Shown one piece after another: positions 22,139-33,873 of a DNA stretch of 64,000 nucleotides. The position numbers were made by a program, and so were the translations under genes. The stretch covers positions 868,001-932,000 of the forward strand of contig NZ_CP139368.1 of the NCBI RefSeq assembly GCF_034120055.1, read 5' to 3'. The notes below the pieces were generated by a model. That model ran no database searches. It saw only the letters and a program-made list of their open reading frames with translations, and was not told the DNA's origin. Numbering within the stretch: the first letter of the stretch is position 1; each line of letters starts with the position of its first letter. This DNA comes from Microbacterium rhizosphaerae. GTDB taxonomy: Bacteria > Actinomycetota > Actinomycetes > Actinomycetales > Microbacteriaceae.

Positions 22139-24493
22139 ATGGCCGACGTCACCGCATCCTCCCCACGGCCACTCGACGGATCGCTGGCGCGATCCGTCGA
22201 GCCTCCGGCCGCGTGGGCCCACCTGACTCTCGAAGAGAAGGCGTCGCTCACCAGCGGCGCGAGCTTCTGGTACACCAAGCCCGTCGAGCGCGTGGGCGTC
22301 CCGGCCATCATGGTGACCGACGGCCCGCACGGCCTGCGCAAGCAGCGCGCATCCGGCGACCACCTCGGCATCGGCGACAGCGTGCCGGCGACGTGCTTCC
22401 CGCCGGCCGTCGGTCTCGGCTCCTCGTGGGACATCGAGCTGATCCACCGCGTCGGCGAGGCGCTCGGCACCGAGACGTCGATCGAGAACGTCGCGGTCCT
22501 GCTCGGCCCGGGCATCAACATCAAGCGCTCGCCGCTGTGCGGCCGCAACTTCGAGTACTTCTCCGAGGACCCGATCGTCTCCGGCGTGCTCGGCACCGCG
22601 ATCGTCACGGGCATCCAGTCGAAGGGCGTCGGCACGTCGCTGAAGCACTTCGCCGCCAACAATCAGGAGAACGACCGGATGCGGGCCTCCAGCGACGTCG
22701 ACCCGCGCCCACTGCGGGAGATCTACCTGCGCGGCTTCCAGCGTGTCGTCGAGGACGCGCAGCCGTGGACGGTCATGTGCTCCTACAACCGCATCAACGG
22801 CGTGTACGCCTCCCAGGACCACTGGCTGCTCACGGAGGTGCTGCGCGACGAGTGGGGCTACGACGGTCTCGTCGTCTCCGACTGGGGCGCCGTCGACGAG
22901 CGCGTGCCGGGCCTCGCCGCCGGCATGGACCTCGAGATGCCCTCGTCGAACGGCGTGACGGATGCGCAGCTCGTCGCCGCTGTGCGCGACGGCTCGCTCG
23001 ACGAGTCGGTGCTCGACGTCGCGGCGAACCGCGTGCTCGACCTGGTCCGCAAGGCGACCGAGGGTGCGGGTGCCGTCCAGGGCCCGCTCGACGTCGATGC
23101 GCACCACGCCCTCGCCCGCGAGGCTGCCGGCCGCTCGATCGTGCTCCTGAAGAACGCCCCGGTCGGCGAGCCCGCCGAACCGCTGCTGCCGCTCGCGAAG
23201 GACGCGAAGATCGCCGTCATCGGCGAGTTCGCCGAGAAGCCGCGCTACCAGGGCGCCGGCTCGTCGATGATCAGCCCGACGCGTCTCGACTCGGCGCTCG
23301 AGGAGATCCGCGCGCTCGCGACCGGAGAGGTCGCCTACGCCCGGGGCTTCAGCACCGCGCTCGAGGTCCCGGGCGACGAGGCCGAGGCCCTGCGCGACGA
23401 GGCGGTGGCCGCCGCATCCCGCGCCGACGTCGCCGTCGTGTTCCTCGGACTGCCCGCCCGCCTCGAGTCGGAGGGCTACGACCGCGAGGACATCGATCTG
23501 CCCGCCGCGCAGCTCGAGCTGCTCGACGCGGTGGTCGTCGCGAACCGCAACGTCGTCGTGGTGCTCTCGAACGGCGGTGTTGTCGCGCTGCCGTTCGCGG
23601 CATCCGTCCCGGCGATCCTCGAGGGCTGGCTGCTCGGGCAGGCCGGCGGCGGGGGGACGGCCGATGTCCTGTTCGGCGATGTCAACCCCTCGGGCAAGCT
23701 CACGGAGACGATCCCGGCGCGGCTCGAGGACACTCCCGCGTTCCTCGACTTCCCGGGCGAGTTCTCGCACGTCCGCTATGGAGAGGGCCTGTTCGTCGGC
23801 TACCGCTGGTACGACGCGCGCCGCATGGAGGTCGCGTACCCGTTCGGCCACGGCCTCTCGTACACGACGTTCTCGTACGGGGATGCCACGGCCGCGGTGA
23901 ACGCGGACGGCGATGTCGAAGTGACCGTCGAGGTCACCAACACCGGCGAGCGTGCGGGCCGCGAGGTCGTGCAGGTGTACACGTCGCTGCCGGGATCGTC
24001 GGTGCAGCGCGCGCCGCGCGAGCTCAAGGCCTTCGCGTCGGTCGAGCTGCAGCCCGGCCAGACGAGGGCCGCCACATTGACGGTGCGCCGCAAGGACCTC
24101 GCGTACTGGGACATCCGCGTCGGCCGGTGGGTCGTCGAGGGCGGCGAATACATGGTGGAGGTCGCCGCATCCAGCCGTGACATCCGCTCGTCCGTCTCGC
24201 TGCTCGTCGAGGGCGACGCCTTCACGCTGCCGCTCTCGCGCTCGTCCTCGATGGGCGAGGTGCTGCGCCACCCGGTCGCAGGCCCGATCGTCCAGGCGCA
24301 GCTCGCCCGGATGATGGCCGGCATGGGCGACGGCGCGGCCTCGATCATGCCCGAGGGCGTCGACTTCACGAAGATGATGGAGTCGTTCCCCATCGGCCGC
24401 ATCGGCATGATGGGCGCGCTCGCCGGCGACGGCGGCAGCGTCAGCCCGGAGATGATCGACGGGCTCATCGCCATGGCGAACGCGCAGGCCTGA
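22139..24493 (+). CDS. Glycoside hydrolase family 3 beta-glucosidase
   Basis: This 784-residue GH3 enzyme has an N-terminal TIM-barrel-like domain with nucleophile Asp248 (VVSDWGAV), an alpha/beta sandwich domain (RSIVLLKN, then YQGAGSSMISPT), and a C-terminal fibronectin-III-like domain (VEVTNTGERAGREVVQVY). A further ~100 residues, Met-rich, close the protein. No signal peptide: it acts inside the cell on sugars brought in by the neighbouring MFS carrier. GAAAGGA precedes ATG 22139. Exact linkage specificity (beta-glucosidase versus beta-xylosidase) cannot be decided from the sequence, but the first is most common for this architecture. Confidence 0.93.
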   Translation: MADVTASSPRPLDGSLARSVEPPAAWAHLTLEEKASLTSGASFWYTKPVERVGVPAIMVTDGPHGLRKQRASGDHLGIGDSVPATCFPPAVGLGSSWDIELIHRVGEALGTETSIENVAVLLGPGINIKRSPLCGRNFEYFSEDPIVSGVLGTAIVTGIQSKGVGTSLKHFAANNQENDRMRASSDVDPRPLREIYLRGFQRVVEDAQPWTVMCSYNRINGVYASQDHWLLTEVLRDEWGYDGLVVSDWGAVDERVPGLAAGMDLEMPSSNGVTDAQLVAAVRDGSLDESVLDVAANRVLDLVRKATEGAGAVQGPLDVDAHHALAREAAGRSIVLLKNAPVGEPAEPLLPLAKDAKIAVIGEFAEKPRYQGAGSSMISPTRLDSALEEIRALATGEVAYARGFSTALEVPGDEAEALRDEAVAAASRADVAVVFLGLPARLESEGYDREDIDLPAAQLELLDAVVVANRNVVVVLSNGGVVALPFAASVPAILEGWLLGQAGGGGTADVLFGDVNPSGKLTETIPARLEDTPAFLDFPGEFSHVRYGEGLFVGYRWYDARRMEVAYPFGHGLSYTTFSYGDATAAVNADGDVEVTVEVTNTGERAGREVVQVYTSLPGSSVQRAPRELKAFASVELQPGQTRAATLTVRRKDLAYWDIRVGRWVVEGGEYMVEVAASSRDIRSSVSLLVEGDAFTLPLSRSSSMGEVLRHPVAGPIVQAQLARMMAGMGDGAASIMPEGVDFTKMMESFPIGRIGMMGALAGDGGSVSPEMIDGLIAMANAQA

Positions 24494-24522
24494 CCGCTCA
24501 CGCCGCGAGCCCGCACTCCCGT

Positions 24523-24606
24523 CCGCGAGCCCACACTCTCTTTCCGAACCCATACCCGATGTGCGCACATCGGGTGTGGGTTCGGGGATCGAGTGTGGGC
24601 TCGCGG
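24523..24606. repeat. 84-bp near-perfect palindrome between convergent genes
   Basis: Two 42-base arms meet at GTGC|GCAC (24564/24565). They match over the outer 16 bases (CCGCGAGCCCACACTC), differ in a five-base block (TCTTT versus GGATC), and match over the inner 21 with one mismatch. A partial extra copy of the outer arm (CCGCGAGCCCGCACTC) precedes it at 24503-24518. It could extrude as a cruciform and fold as a bidirectional terminator for the GH3 and hydrolase genes. Confidence 0.95.
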
Positions 24607-24620
24607 TGTCGTCGGGGTGA

Positions 24621-26801
<2,181 letters not shown>

Positions 26802-26805
<4 letters not shown>

Positions 26806-27956
26806 ACGGTGACTCCTTCCACGGCCTCGCGCAGGCGCGCGGCCGACGTCTCCGGCGGAATCTCGGCGGTCCACGCCCACATGGCGGCCTCGGATCCGGC
26901 GAGGAACTTGAGCTTGTCCGCGGCGCGCCGCGGCGACGTGAGCTGCAGGTGCAGGCGCACCGCATCCCGCCCCACGTGCACCGGGGCCTGGTGCCAGGCG
27001 GCGATGTACGGGGTCGGGGTCTCGTACAGGGCGTCGACGCCGCGCAGCAGCCGCAGGTAGAGCGGCGCGAGCTCGTCGCGCTCGTCTCCGGTGAGCGCCG
27101 CGAAGTCCGGCACATGCCGGTGCGGCATGAGGTGCACCTCGAGCGGCCAGCGGGCCGCGAACGGCACGAAGGCGCTCCAGTGCGAGCCTTCGAGGATGAC
27201 GCGCTCCGACGCCCGCTCGAACTCGAGGATACGCGCGAACAGGTCGGGGCCCGTCTGCGCCACCGCGTCGAGCACGCGACGGGTGCGCGGCGTGACGTAG
27301 GGGTAGGCGTAGATCTGCCCGTGCGGATGCGGCAGCGTGACGCCGATCGCCTCGCCGCGGTTCTCGAACGGGAAGACCTGCTCGATGCCGAGGAGCGACG
27401 ACAGGGCGCTCGTGCGGTCGGCCCAGGCCTCGATCACCGTGCGGGCGCGCGTGACCGACTGGGTGCCGAACGAGCCCGCGTGTTCGGGACTGAAGCACAC
27501 GACCTCGCAGCGCCCGACGCTCGTGCGGGTGCGGCCCAGGCCGAGCCGGTCGAGGTCGTCGAGGCCCTGCGGCGGGTCGATCGCCTCGGGTGCGGTGCCG
27601 ATCGCCTGAGGGAGGGCGGGGCCGAAGGAGGGGGAGCGGTTCTCGAACACGGCGACGTCGTAGCGCGACGGGATCTCGCTCGGATTGGTCGGCGTCTGCG
27701 GCGCGAGCGGGTCGGCATCGGCACCCGGCAGCATCACGCGGTTCTGGCGCGCGGCGGCGATCGTGATCCAGTCCCCGGTCAGCACGTCGAGGCGCATGGT
27801 CGCCGTGTCCGGCCGGGGGTCGAGCGTGCGGGCGTCGACGGACCGGTCGGGCGGGAGCTGCGTGTCGGGGTCGTCGTAGTAGACCAGGTCGCGGCCGTCC
27901 GCGAGGACGGTGGCCCGCTTGACGACGCCGGCGCCGAGGATCTCCGGTGTGTTCAC
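26802..27956 (-). CDS. galT: Galactose-1-phosphate uridylyltransferase
   Basis: This 384-residue protein has the active-site motif HPHGQ (GVTLPHPHGQIYAYPY) and the conserved second-domain segment VPFAARWPLEVHLMPHRHVPDF. It exchanges UMP between UDP-glucose and galactose 1-phosphate. The start is GTG 27956: TAGCGT lies exactly six bases upstream and TTGACG 18 bp further, so the mRNA is leaderless. It heads the galT-galK operon and is divergent from the lacI-type gene, whose operator covers the -35 box. Confidence 0.95.
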
Positions 27957-27962
27957 GTCAAC

Positions 27963-27994
27963 ACGCTAACAGGACTGCTATGTTATCGTCAACA
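27963..27994 (-). promoter_or_regulatory. galT promoter with LacI-type operator
   Basis: On the minus strand TTGACG (27987-27992) and TAGCGT (27963-27968) are 18 bp apart, and the GTG start follows six bases later. TGTTATCGTCAACA (27981-27994) overlaps the -35 box. It matches the perfect operator at the GH43 gene (29170-29183) in 11 of 14 positions, with the CG centre conserved. Confidence 0.72.
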
Positions 27995-28031
27995 CACCGC
28001 TCGACTGTCGCCTTCGCGGGCCACAGACCGT

Positions 28032-28110
28032 GATCCCGACAGGCGAGCGAGTGCGGGTTCGTTCAGCTGTCACGAACGACGGCTGCAGGCGAGGATTGCG
28101 ACAGGCGAGC
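28032..28110. repeat. Degenerate copy of the CCTGTCACGA palindromic repeat
   Basis: CTGTCACGAAC at 28067-28077 is followed by the partly complementary GATTGCGACAGG (28094-28105). GACAGGCGAGC occurs at both ends of the element, as it does at 18314. The element separates the galT promoter from lacI and shares its core with the palindromes at 18217-18320. Confidence 0.6.
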
Positions 28111-28123
28111 AGGGAGGGATGCC

Positions 28124-29119
28124 ATGGAGCCGAAGCGGGTCTCGATGGCCGACGTCGCCGCCCTCGCCGGCGTCTCCGGCCAGACCGTCTCCCGCGTCGT
28201 CAACGACAGCCCGCGCGTCGACCCTGCCACGCGCGCTCGCGTCGAGGCCGCGATGCGCCGGCTCGAGTACCGGCCCCACCGCGCCGCCCGCGCCCTGCGC
28301 ACCGGCCGCACCCAGACGATCGGCCTCGTGGCCGCGACGCTCGCGACGGTCGGGAACTCCCGCATGCTGCAGGCGGTGGCGGATGCCGCGGCATCCCGTG
28401 GTTACGCACTCGCGGTCGTGACCCTCGGCCCCAGCGGAGCCGTGGGCGACGCCTTCGAGCAGCTCCGCGAGCAGGGCGTCGACGGCGCGATCGTGCTGAA
28501 CGAGGCCACACGTCTCGCGCAGGATGCCGTCATCCCGGCCGGCCTCGCCCTGGTGGTGGTCGACGCCCCGCCGGACGCCGCGTTCGGCGCGGCCCGGGTC
28601 GGCGTCATCGCCACCGATCACGCCGGGGGAGCCCGCGCCGCGATCGAGCATCTGCTCGCCCGCGGCCACGCGAGGGTCCACCACATCGCCGGCCCCGAGG
28701 GCTCGTTCGCCGCCGCCGAGCGCGAGCGCGGGTGGCGCGAAGCGCTCACAACGGCGGGCGCCGACATCCCGGATCTCGTCCGCGGCGACTGGAGCTCCGC
28801 ATCCGGGTTCTGCGTCGCCCGAGACCTCCCGGCCGACGCGACGGCCGTCTTCGCGGCCAACGACCAGATGGCGCTCGGGGCGCTGCGCGCGCTCGCCGAG
28901 AGCGGCCGCCGCGTGCCCGACGATGTCAGCGTCATCGGCTTCGACGACATCGCGGATTCCGCGGATTACCGCCCTCCGCTGACCACTGTCCGGCAGGACT
29001 TCGACGCCCTGGGTGAGCGCGCCCTCGCGATGCTCGTGGCATCCATCGAGACCGGGTCGGCGACGGCGCCCGAGCTGATGCCGGCCCCTCTGGTCGTGCG
29101 GGCCAGCACTCGTCCGTAA
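28124..29119 (+). CDS. LacI family transcriptional regulator (galactose/GH43 regulon)
   Basis: This 331-residue regulator has an N-terminal HTH (MADVAALAGVSGQTVSRVVN), a hinge helix (EYRPHRAARALRTGRT) and a periplasmic-binding-protein-like effector domain. It sits between galT-galK (divergent) and the GH43 gene (same strand). A LacI-type palindrome TGTTA-N4-(T/C)AACA occurs at both neighbouring promoters. It probably represses both until galactose or an arabinogalactan oligosaccharide appears. GGAGGG precedes ATG 28124. Confidence 0.93.
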   Translation: MEPKRVSMADVAALAGVSGQTVSRVVNDSPRVDPATRARVEAAMRRLEYRPHRAARALRTGRTQTIGLVAATLATVGNSRMLQAVADAAASRGYALAVVTLGPSGAVGDAFEQLREQGVDGAIVLNEATRLAQDAVIPAGLALVVVDAPPDAAFGAARVGVIATDHAGGARAAIEHLLARGHARVHHIAGPEGSFAAAERERGWREALTTAGADIPDLVRGDWSSASGFCVARDLPADATAVFAANDQMALGALRALAESGRRVPDDVSVIGFDDIADSADYRPPLTTVRQDFDALGERALAMLVASIETGSATAPELMPAPLVVRASTRP

Positions 29120-29125
29120 CGACGT

Positions 29126-29185
29126 TTGACGTGCGGAGCAATCCGCCCCTATGGTGTGTCCGACGTTGATGTTACCGCTAACATC
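29126..29185 (+). promoter_or_regulatory. GH43 gene promoter and LacI operator
   Basis: TTGACG (29126-29131) and TATGGT (29150-29155) are 18 bp apart, predicting a start near 29162. GATGTTA-CCGC-TAACATC (29168-29185) is a perfect palindrome just downstream, the usual place for LacI-family roadblock repression. The translation start at 29223 has AGAGGAG. Confidence 0.78.
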
Positions 29186-29222
29186 TTCGTACTCCGACGC
29201 AGGAGCAGACAGAGGAGCAAGG

Positions 29223-32200
29223 ATGCCCACGATGTTCGGCAGGTTGAGAACCACCGCCGCAGCCCTGATCGCCACCGCCGTGGTCGCAGCCGGCTTCACC
29301 GCAGGAGCGGCCCCCGCCGCCGGTGCGGACGCCGGCCTCGTCCTGCGCTACGCCCTGGACGGCACGACCGGGACGACGGCCGTCGACAGCTCCGGCAACG
29401 GACGCGACGGAACCCTGAAGGGCGGTGCGACGCTGACGGGCAGCGAGGGTCTCGCCCTCGACGGCTCGACGGGATACGTCAAGCTGCCCGACGACGTGAT
29501 GGCCGGCCTCAGCTCGATCACGGTGAGCACGCAGGTGCTTGTGAAGCCGTCGCAGTCCACGCCGTACATGCTGTGGGCGTTCGGCAACACCGACTCCGGC
29601 GGCGTCGGCAACGGCTACCTCTTCGCGACCGGCGACACGTATCGCGCCGCCGTCGCCTCCGGCAACTGGTCGACCGAGCAGGGCGTGAATTCCAGCGCGG
29701 CGCTCGCGCGCGGCACATGGAAGACCCTCACCTACACGATCGACCACGCCTCGAGTACCGCGGTCCTCTACCTCGACGGCACCGAGGTCGCCCGCAGCAC
29801 GTCCGTGACGACCACCCCCGGCGGCATCGGCGGCGGCCACACCACCGCCGACTACATCGGCCGCTCCGTCTACAGCGCCGACAAGTACCTGAGCGGCAAC
29901 CTCCGCGACTTCCGCGTCTACGACCACGCCCTCACCGCGGCCGAGATCGCGTCGCTGCAGCCGTCCGACGCCGACCGCGTGCAGCGGGATGCCGCGGCCC
30001 TCTCCCTCGGCGACCTCAGTGCCGTGACCGCCGACCTGAACCTCCCGACCACCGGGGCCAACGGCGCGGCGATCTCGTGGGCGTCGAGCGACCCGGCCAT
30101 CTCGTCGACCGGCACGGTCACCCGTCCCGCGGCCGGCTCGGCCGACGTGGGCGTGACCCTCACCGCCACCCTCTCCCGCGGCGGCGCCTCGACGACGAAG
30201 GCCTTCACGGCCACCGTCCTCGCTCTGCCGGGCGACACCGCAGCCGTCGCGAACGCGGCGGCCGCGCTCGGCATCACCAACATCGACGACGTCCGGGGCA
30301 ACCTGACGCTTCCGGCCGCCCCCGACGGCATCCAGCTGTCGTGGCAGTCCTCGAATCCCGATGTCGTCGCGGCCGACGGCGTCGTGCACCGGCAGTCCGC
30401 CGACACCGACGTCACGCTGACGGCGTCGCTCGTCAAGGGCACCGCATCCACCACCCGCACGTTCACCGCGCACGTGCGCGCGGCCGTCCCGTCCACACCG
30501 ATGGCCGGCTACGCCTTCGCCTATTTCACGGGCGACACGGTCGCGGGCGAGAACATCTACTTCGCCGCCAGCCAGGGCAACAACGCCCTGAAGTGGAACG
30601 AGGTCAACGGCGGGCGCCCCGTGCTCACCTCGCAGTACGGCACGAAGGGTCTGCGCGACCCGTTCGTCATCCGCTCTCCCGAGGGCGACACGTTCTACCT
30701 GATCGCGACCGATCTCTCGATCGGCAGCGGCACGTCGTGGGATGCCTCGCAGCGCACCGGCAGCCTCTACCTGGAGGTGTGGGAGTCGCACGACCTCGTG
30801 CACTGGGGGGCGCAGCGGCACGTGAAGGTCTCGCCCGACAACGCCGGCAACACGTGGGCGCCCGAGGCGTACTGGGACGACACGATCGGCGCGTACGTCG
30901 TGTTCTGGGCGTCGAAACTGTACGCGGCGGACGACCCGGGTCACACCGGCAGCACCTACAACCGGATGCTGTACTCCACCACCCGCGACTTCGTGACGTT
31001 CTCGACGCCGCAGATCTGGCAGGACGGGGTATCGCGCATCGACTCGACGGTCATCAAGGCGAACGGCGTCTACCAGCGGTTCACGAAGGACGAGGGCGCC
31101 GGCACGACGGGATGCAGCGACATCATCCAGGAGAGCTCCACGCAGCTGCGCGCCACGCTGCCCGACTGGAAGATGGTCGCCTCCTGCATCGGCAAGAATG
31201 CCGGCACCGCGGCGGTCGAGGGTCCGACCGTGTTCAAGTCGAACCCGGGTGACGTCAACGGCGACAAGTACTACCTCTTCGTCGACGAGTACGGCGGCCG
31301 CGGCTACATCCCGCTCGAGACGCCCGACATCGCGGCTCCGAACTGGAAGGTCTCGACGGGCTACACCCTGCCGACGAAGCCGCGCCACGGCACGGTGCTC
31401 CCGGTGACGGCCGCGGAGCTCGCCGCGCTCAGCGCGGGGCCGGCTCCGGCGAAGGCCGATGCCGACGGACAGATCCTGCGGTACGACTTCACCGACGGAT
31501 CCGGCAGCGTCGTCCACGACCGCACGGGCAACGGCCACGACGGCACGATCGTCGGCGGCACGACGTGGTCGTCCGGCTCGCTCGCTCTGGGCGGCACCGA
31601 CGGCTACGTGGACATGCCGGACGACCTGCTCGCCGGCGTGACCGACACGACCGTGGAGGCCGACGTGTGGATCGACCCCGCGCAGACCGGCAGCTATTTC
31701 CTCTACGGATTCGGCAACACGGATGCGTCGGGCACCGGCAGCGGGTACCTCTTCACGACCGGCAACTCGGCGTACCGGACGAGCATCGCGACCGGCAACT
31801 GGACCACCGAGCAGACGGTGACCCAGGGCAGCGCTCTGCCCAGAGGCAGGTGGGCGCACCTCGCCTACACGCTGCAGGGCGGCACGGCGCGTATCTACCT
31901 CGACGGCGTGCAGGTCGGCGCGAAGACCGGCGTGACGACGCTGCCGAAGGACATCGGCAGCGGCTTCACGGCCGCCAACTACCTCGGACGCTCGGTGTAC
32001 TCGGCCGACAAGAGGTTCACGGGCAGGTTCCGCGAGTTCGCGCTCTACAACCGCGCACTGACCCCGGCGGAGATCCTCGCCGACTCGGGCAACACGACCG
32101 CTCTCGTCGGCGCGTCGCTGACCGACCCGAGCGTGTTGAAGACCGATCCGGTGACGGAAGCGACCGGCCGCACGGTCGTCTACCCGGTGAAGCCGGGAAC

Positions 32201-33806
32201 CGACCTGACGAAGCTGGCTCCGACCTTCGTGGTCGGCGCCGGGGTCACCGCATCCCCCGCATCCGGTGACGTCGTCGACCTGTCCCAGCCCGTCGTCTAC
32301 ACGCTGACAGCGCCGGACGGCACGAAGGCGACGTGGACCCTGCGGGCCGAGCCGGTCGACAGCCCGGTGCTGCCGGGGCTGTACGCCGACCCGAACATCG
32401 CGGTCTTCGGCGGCACGTATTACATCTACGCGACGTCGGACGGGTACGCAGGATGGGGCGGCAACACCCTCTACGTCTGGAAGTCCACCGACCTCGTGAA
32501 CTGGTCGCGCTCCGACAATCCGGTGCTGACGCTCGACGGGGCGAACGGCAACGTGCCGTGGGCGACCGGCAACGCCTGGGCGCCGACGGTCATCGAGCGG
32601 GGCGGCAAGTACTACCTGTACTTCAGCGGGCAGAACCCGACCTACAACCGCAAGACGATCGGCGTCGCGGTCGGCGACAGCCCCGACGGGCCGTTCGTGG
32701 CGCAGCCGACGGCGATGATCCTCAACAACGAGTCCGTCACGAGCGGCCAGGCGATCGATCCGGCGGCGTTCAAGGACCCGCAGACCGGCAAGTACTACCT
32801 CTTCTGGGGCAACGGCAAGCCATTGTACGCCGAGCTGGGCGACGACATGACGTCGATCAAGCCGGGCACGATCGCGGCGATCTCGGGGCTCACCGACTTC
32901 CGTGAGGGCATCTTCATGAACTACCGGAACGGGGTCTACCACCTCACCTACTCGATCGACGACACCGGGTCGCCCGACTACCGCGTCGGCTACGCGACGT
33001 CCGCGAGCATCAACGGCCCGTGGACCGCCCGAGGGGTGCTGCTGCAGAAGGATTCGTCCCAGGGCATCCTGGCGACCGGTCACAGCTCGATCATCAACGT
33101 CCCGGGCACCGACGACTGGTACATCGCGTACCACCGGTTCGCGATCCCGGGCGGCGACGGTCAGCACCGGGAGACGACGATCGACCGCCTCGCGATCGGA
33201 GCGGACGGGCTCTTCCAGCGGGTCGCGCCGACGCTGTCGAGCGTGGCACCGGAGACCGTCCCCGACCCGCAGCCGCTGACCGTCTCGATCGCCGGCGCGC
33301 CGATCGTCGGCCGTACGCTGACGGCGAGCTGGTCGACGCCGTGGACGGCATCGACCATCGGCTGGACCCGCGACGGTGCACCCATCGACGGTGCGCACGG
33401 TGCGACGTACACGCTGACGGCGGCGGATGCGGGGGCCACGGTGGCGGCGGTCGTCAGCGGCACGAAGCCGCTCTGGCCGGGCGCGACGGCGTCCGCGAAG
33501 GTCGGACCGGTGCTGCCGTTCGACGTGCGGCTGAGCGTCACGACGAGATGCGTGGCGGACCGCGTGCAGCTCTTCGTCGCCGCGGCGAATTCGGCGGACA
33601 CGCCGCTCGACGTGGCGGTGACGACCGACTTCGGCACCAAGACGCTCACGGGCCTCGCCGCCGGCGCGACGGAGAAGCTGGCCTTCCCGGTGAAGACGGC
33701 GGCGCTGCCCGGGAGCGGAGGCACGGCGGTCGTCACAGGGCAGCTGGCCGGCACGACCGTCAGCGGGACGTACTCCTTCTCGTACGATGGCACGCTCTGC
33801 GGCTGA
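29223..33806 (+). CDS. Secreted bimodular GH43 glycosidase with two LamG domains
   Basis: This 1527-residue protein has a Sec signal (about 1-35) ending near APAAGADA. LamG 1 (about 38-246) is followed by two Ig-like repeats (260-422). GH43 module 1 (about 428-733) has LRDPF, RIDS and VEGPTVF carrying the Asp/Asp/Glu triad. LamG 2 (748-957) is a diverged copy of LamG 1. A DUF5018-like strand domain (960-1042) precedes GH43 module 2 (1048-1340; YADPN, AIDPAAF, REGIF triad). A C-terminal Ig-like part and a beta-rich tail end the protein. There is no sorting signal or TM, so it is released. GH43 enzymes cut arabinofuranosyl, xylosyl or beta-1,3-galactosyl bonds. The gal genes and galE around it favour arabinogalactan or galactan. 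Confidence 0.92.
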   Translation: MPTMFGRLRTTAAALIATAVVAAGFTAGAAPAAGADAGLVLRYALDGTTGTTAVDSSGNGRDGTLKGGATLTGSEGLALDGSTGYVKLPDDVMAGLSSITVSTQVLVKPSQSTPYMLWAFGNTDSGGVGNGYLFATGDTYRAAVASGNWSTEQGVNSSAALARGTWKTLTYTIDHASSTAVLYLDGTEVARSTSVTTTPGGIGGGHTTADYIGRSVYSADKYLSGNLRDFRVYDHALTAAEIASLQPSDADRVQRDAAALSLGDLSAVTADLNLPTTGANGAAISWASSDPAISSTGTVTRPAAGSADVGVTLTATLSRGGASTTKAFTATVLALPGDTAAVANAAAALGITNIDDVRGNLTLPAAPDGIQLSWQSSNPDVVAADGVVHRQSADTDVTLTASLVKGTASTTRTFTAHVRAAVPSTPMAGYAFAYFTGDTVAGENIYFAASQGNNALKWNEVNGGRPVLTSQYGTKGLRDPFVIRSPEGDTFYLIATDLSIGSGTSWDASQRTGSLYLEVWESHDLVHWGAQRHVKVSPDNAGNTWAPEAYWDDTIGAYVVFWASKLYAADDPGHTGSTYNRMLYSTTRDFVTFSTPQIWQDGVSRIDSTVIKANGVYQRFTKDEGAGTTGCSDIIQESSTQLRATLPDWKMVASCIGKNAGTAAVEGPTVFKSNPGDVNGDKYYLFVDEYGGRGYIPLETPDIAAPNWKVSTGYTLPTKPRHGTVLPVTAAELAALSAGPAPAKADADGQILRYDFTDGSGSVVHDRTGNGHDGTIVGGTTWSSGSLALGGTDGYVDMPDDLLAGVTDTTVEADVWIDPAQTGSYFLYGFGNTDASGTGSGYLFTTGNSAYRTSIATGNWTTEQTVTQGSALPRGRWAHLAYTLQGGTARIYLDGVQVGAKTGVTTLPKDIGSGFTAANYLGRSVYSADKRFTGRFREFALYNRALTPAEILADSGNTTALVGASLTDPSVLKTDPVTEATGRTVVYPVKPGTDLTKLAPTFVVGAGVTASPASGDVVDLSQPVVYTLTAPDGTKATWTLRAEPVDSPVLPGLYADPNIAVFGGTYYIYATSDGYAGWGGNTLYVWKSTDLVNWSRSDNPVLTLDGANGNVPWATGNAWAPTVIERGGKYYLYFSGQNPTYNRKTIGVAVGDSPDGPFVAQPTAMILNNESVTSGQAIDPAAFKDPQTGKYYLFWGNGKPLYAELGDDMTSIKPGTIAAISGLTDFREGIFMNYRNGVYHLTYSIDDTGSPDYRVGYATSASINGPWTARGVLLQKDSSQGILATGHSSIINVPGTDDWYIAYHRFAIPGGDGQHRETTIDRLAIGADGLFQRVAPTLSSVAPETVPDPQPLTVSIAGAPIVGRTLTASWSTPWTASTIGWTRDGAPIDGAHGATYTLTAADAGATVAAVVSGTKPLWPGATASAKVGPVLPFDVRLSVTTRCVADRVQLFVAAANSADTPLDVAVTTDFGTKTLTGLAAGATEKLAFPVKTAALPGSGGTAVVTGQLAGTTVSGTYSFSYDGTLCG

Positions 33807-33817
33807 GCGGATCACGC

Positions 33818-33851
33818 GACCCGGCCGGGGCCTTCGGGCTCCGGCCGGGTC
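33818..33851. terminator. TTCG-loop hairpin between GH43 gene and galE
   Basis: GACCCGGCCGGGGCC (33818-33832), loop TTCG, then GGCTCCGGCCGGGTC form a 15-bp stem with one mismatch. It lies between two convergent genes. There is no T-run, but such GC stems commonly end transcription in actinobacteria, here for both directions. Confidence 0.8.
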
Positions 33852-33873
33852 ACCTCACGCGGTGGCGGTTGTG

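Noticed and set aside
24503..24606. Insertion sequence ends or attachment site
   Set aside because: The palindrome has no transposase or integrase nearby and no flanking direct repeats that would mark a target duplication.
29178..33815. A 1545-residue open frame antisense to the GH43 gene
   Set aside because: It is a GC-bias shadow of the plus-strand gene: composition is dominated by Arg, Asp, Gly and Val, there are no domains, and the plus strand has a signal peptide, domains, promoter and ribosome site.
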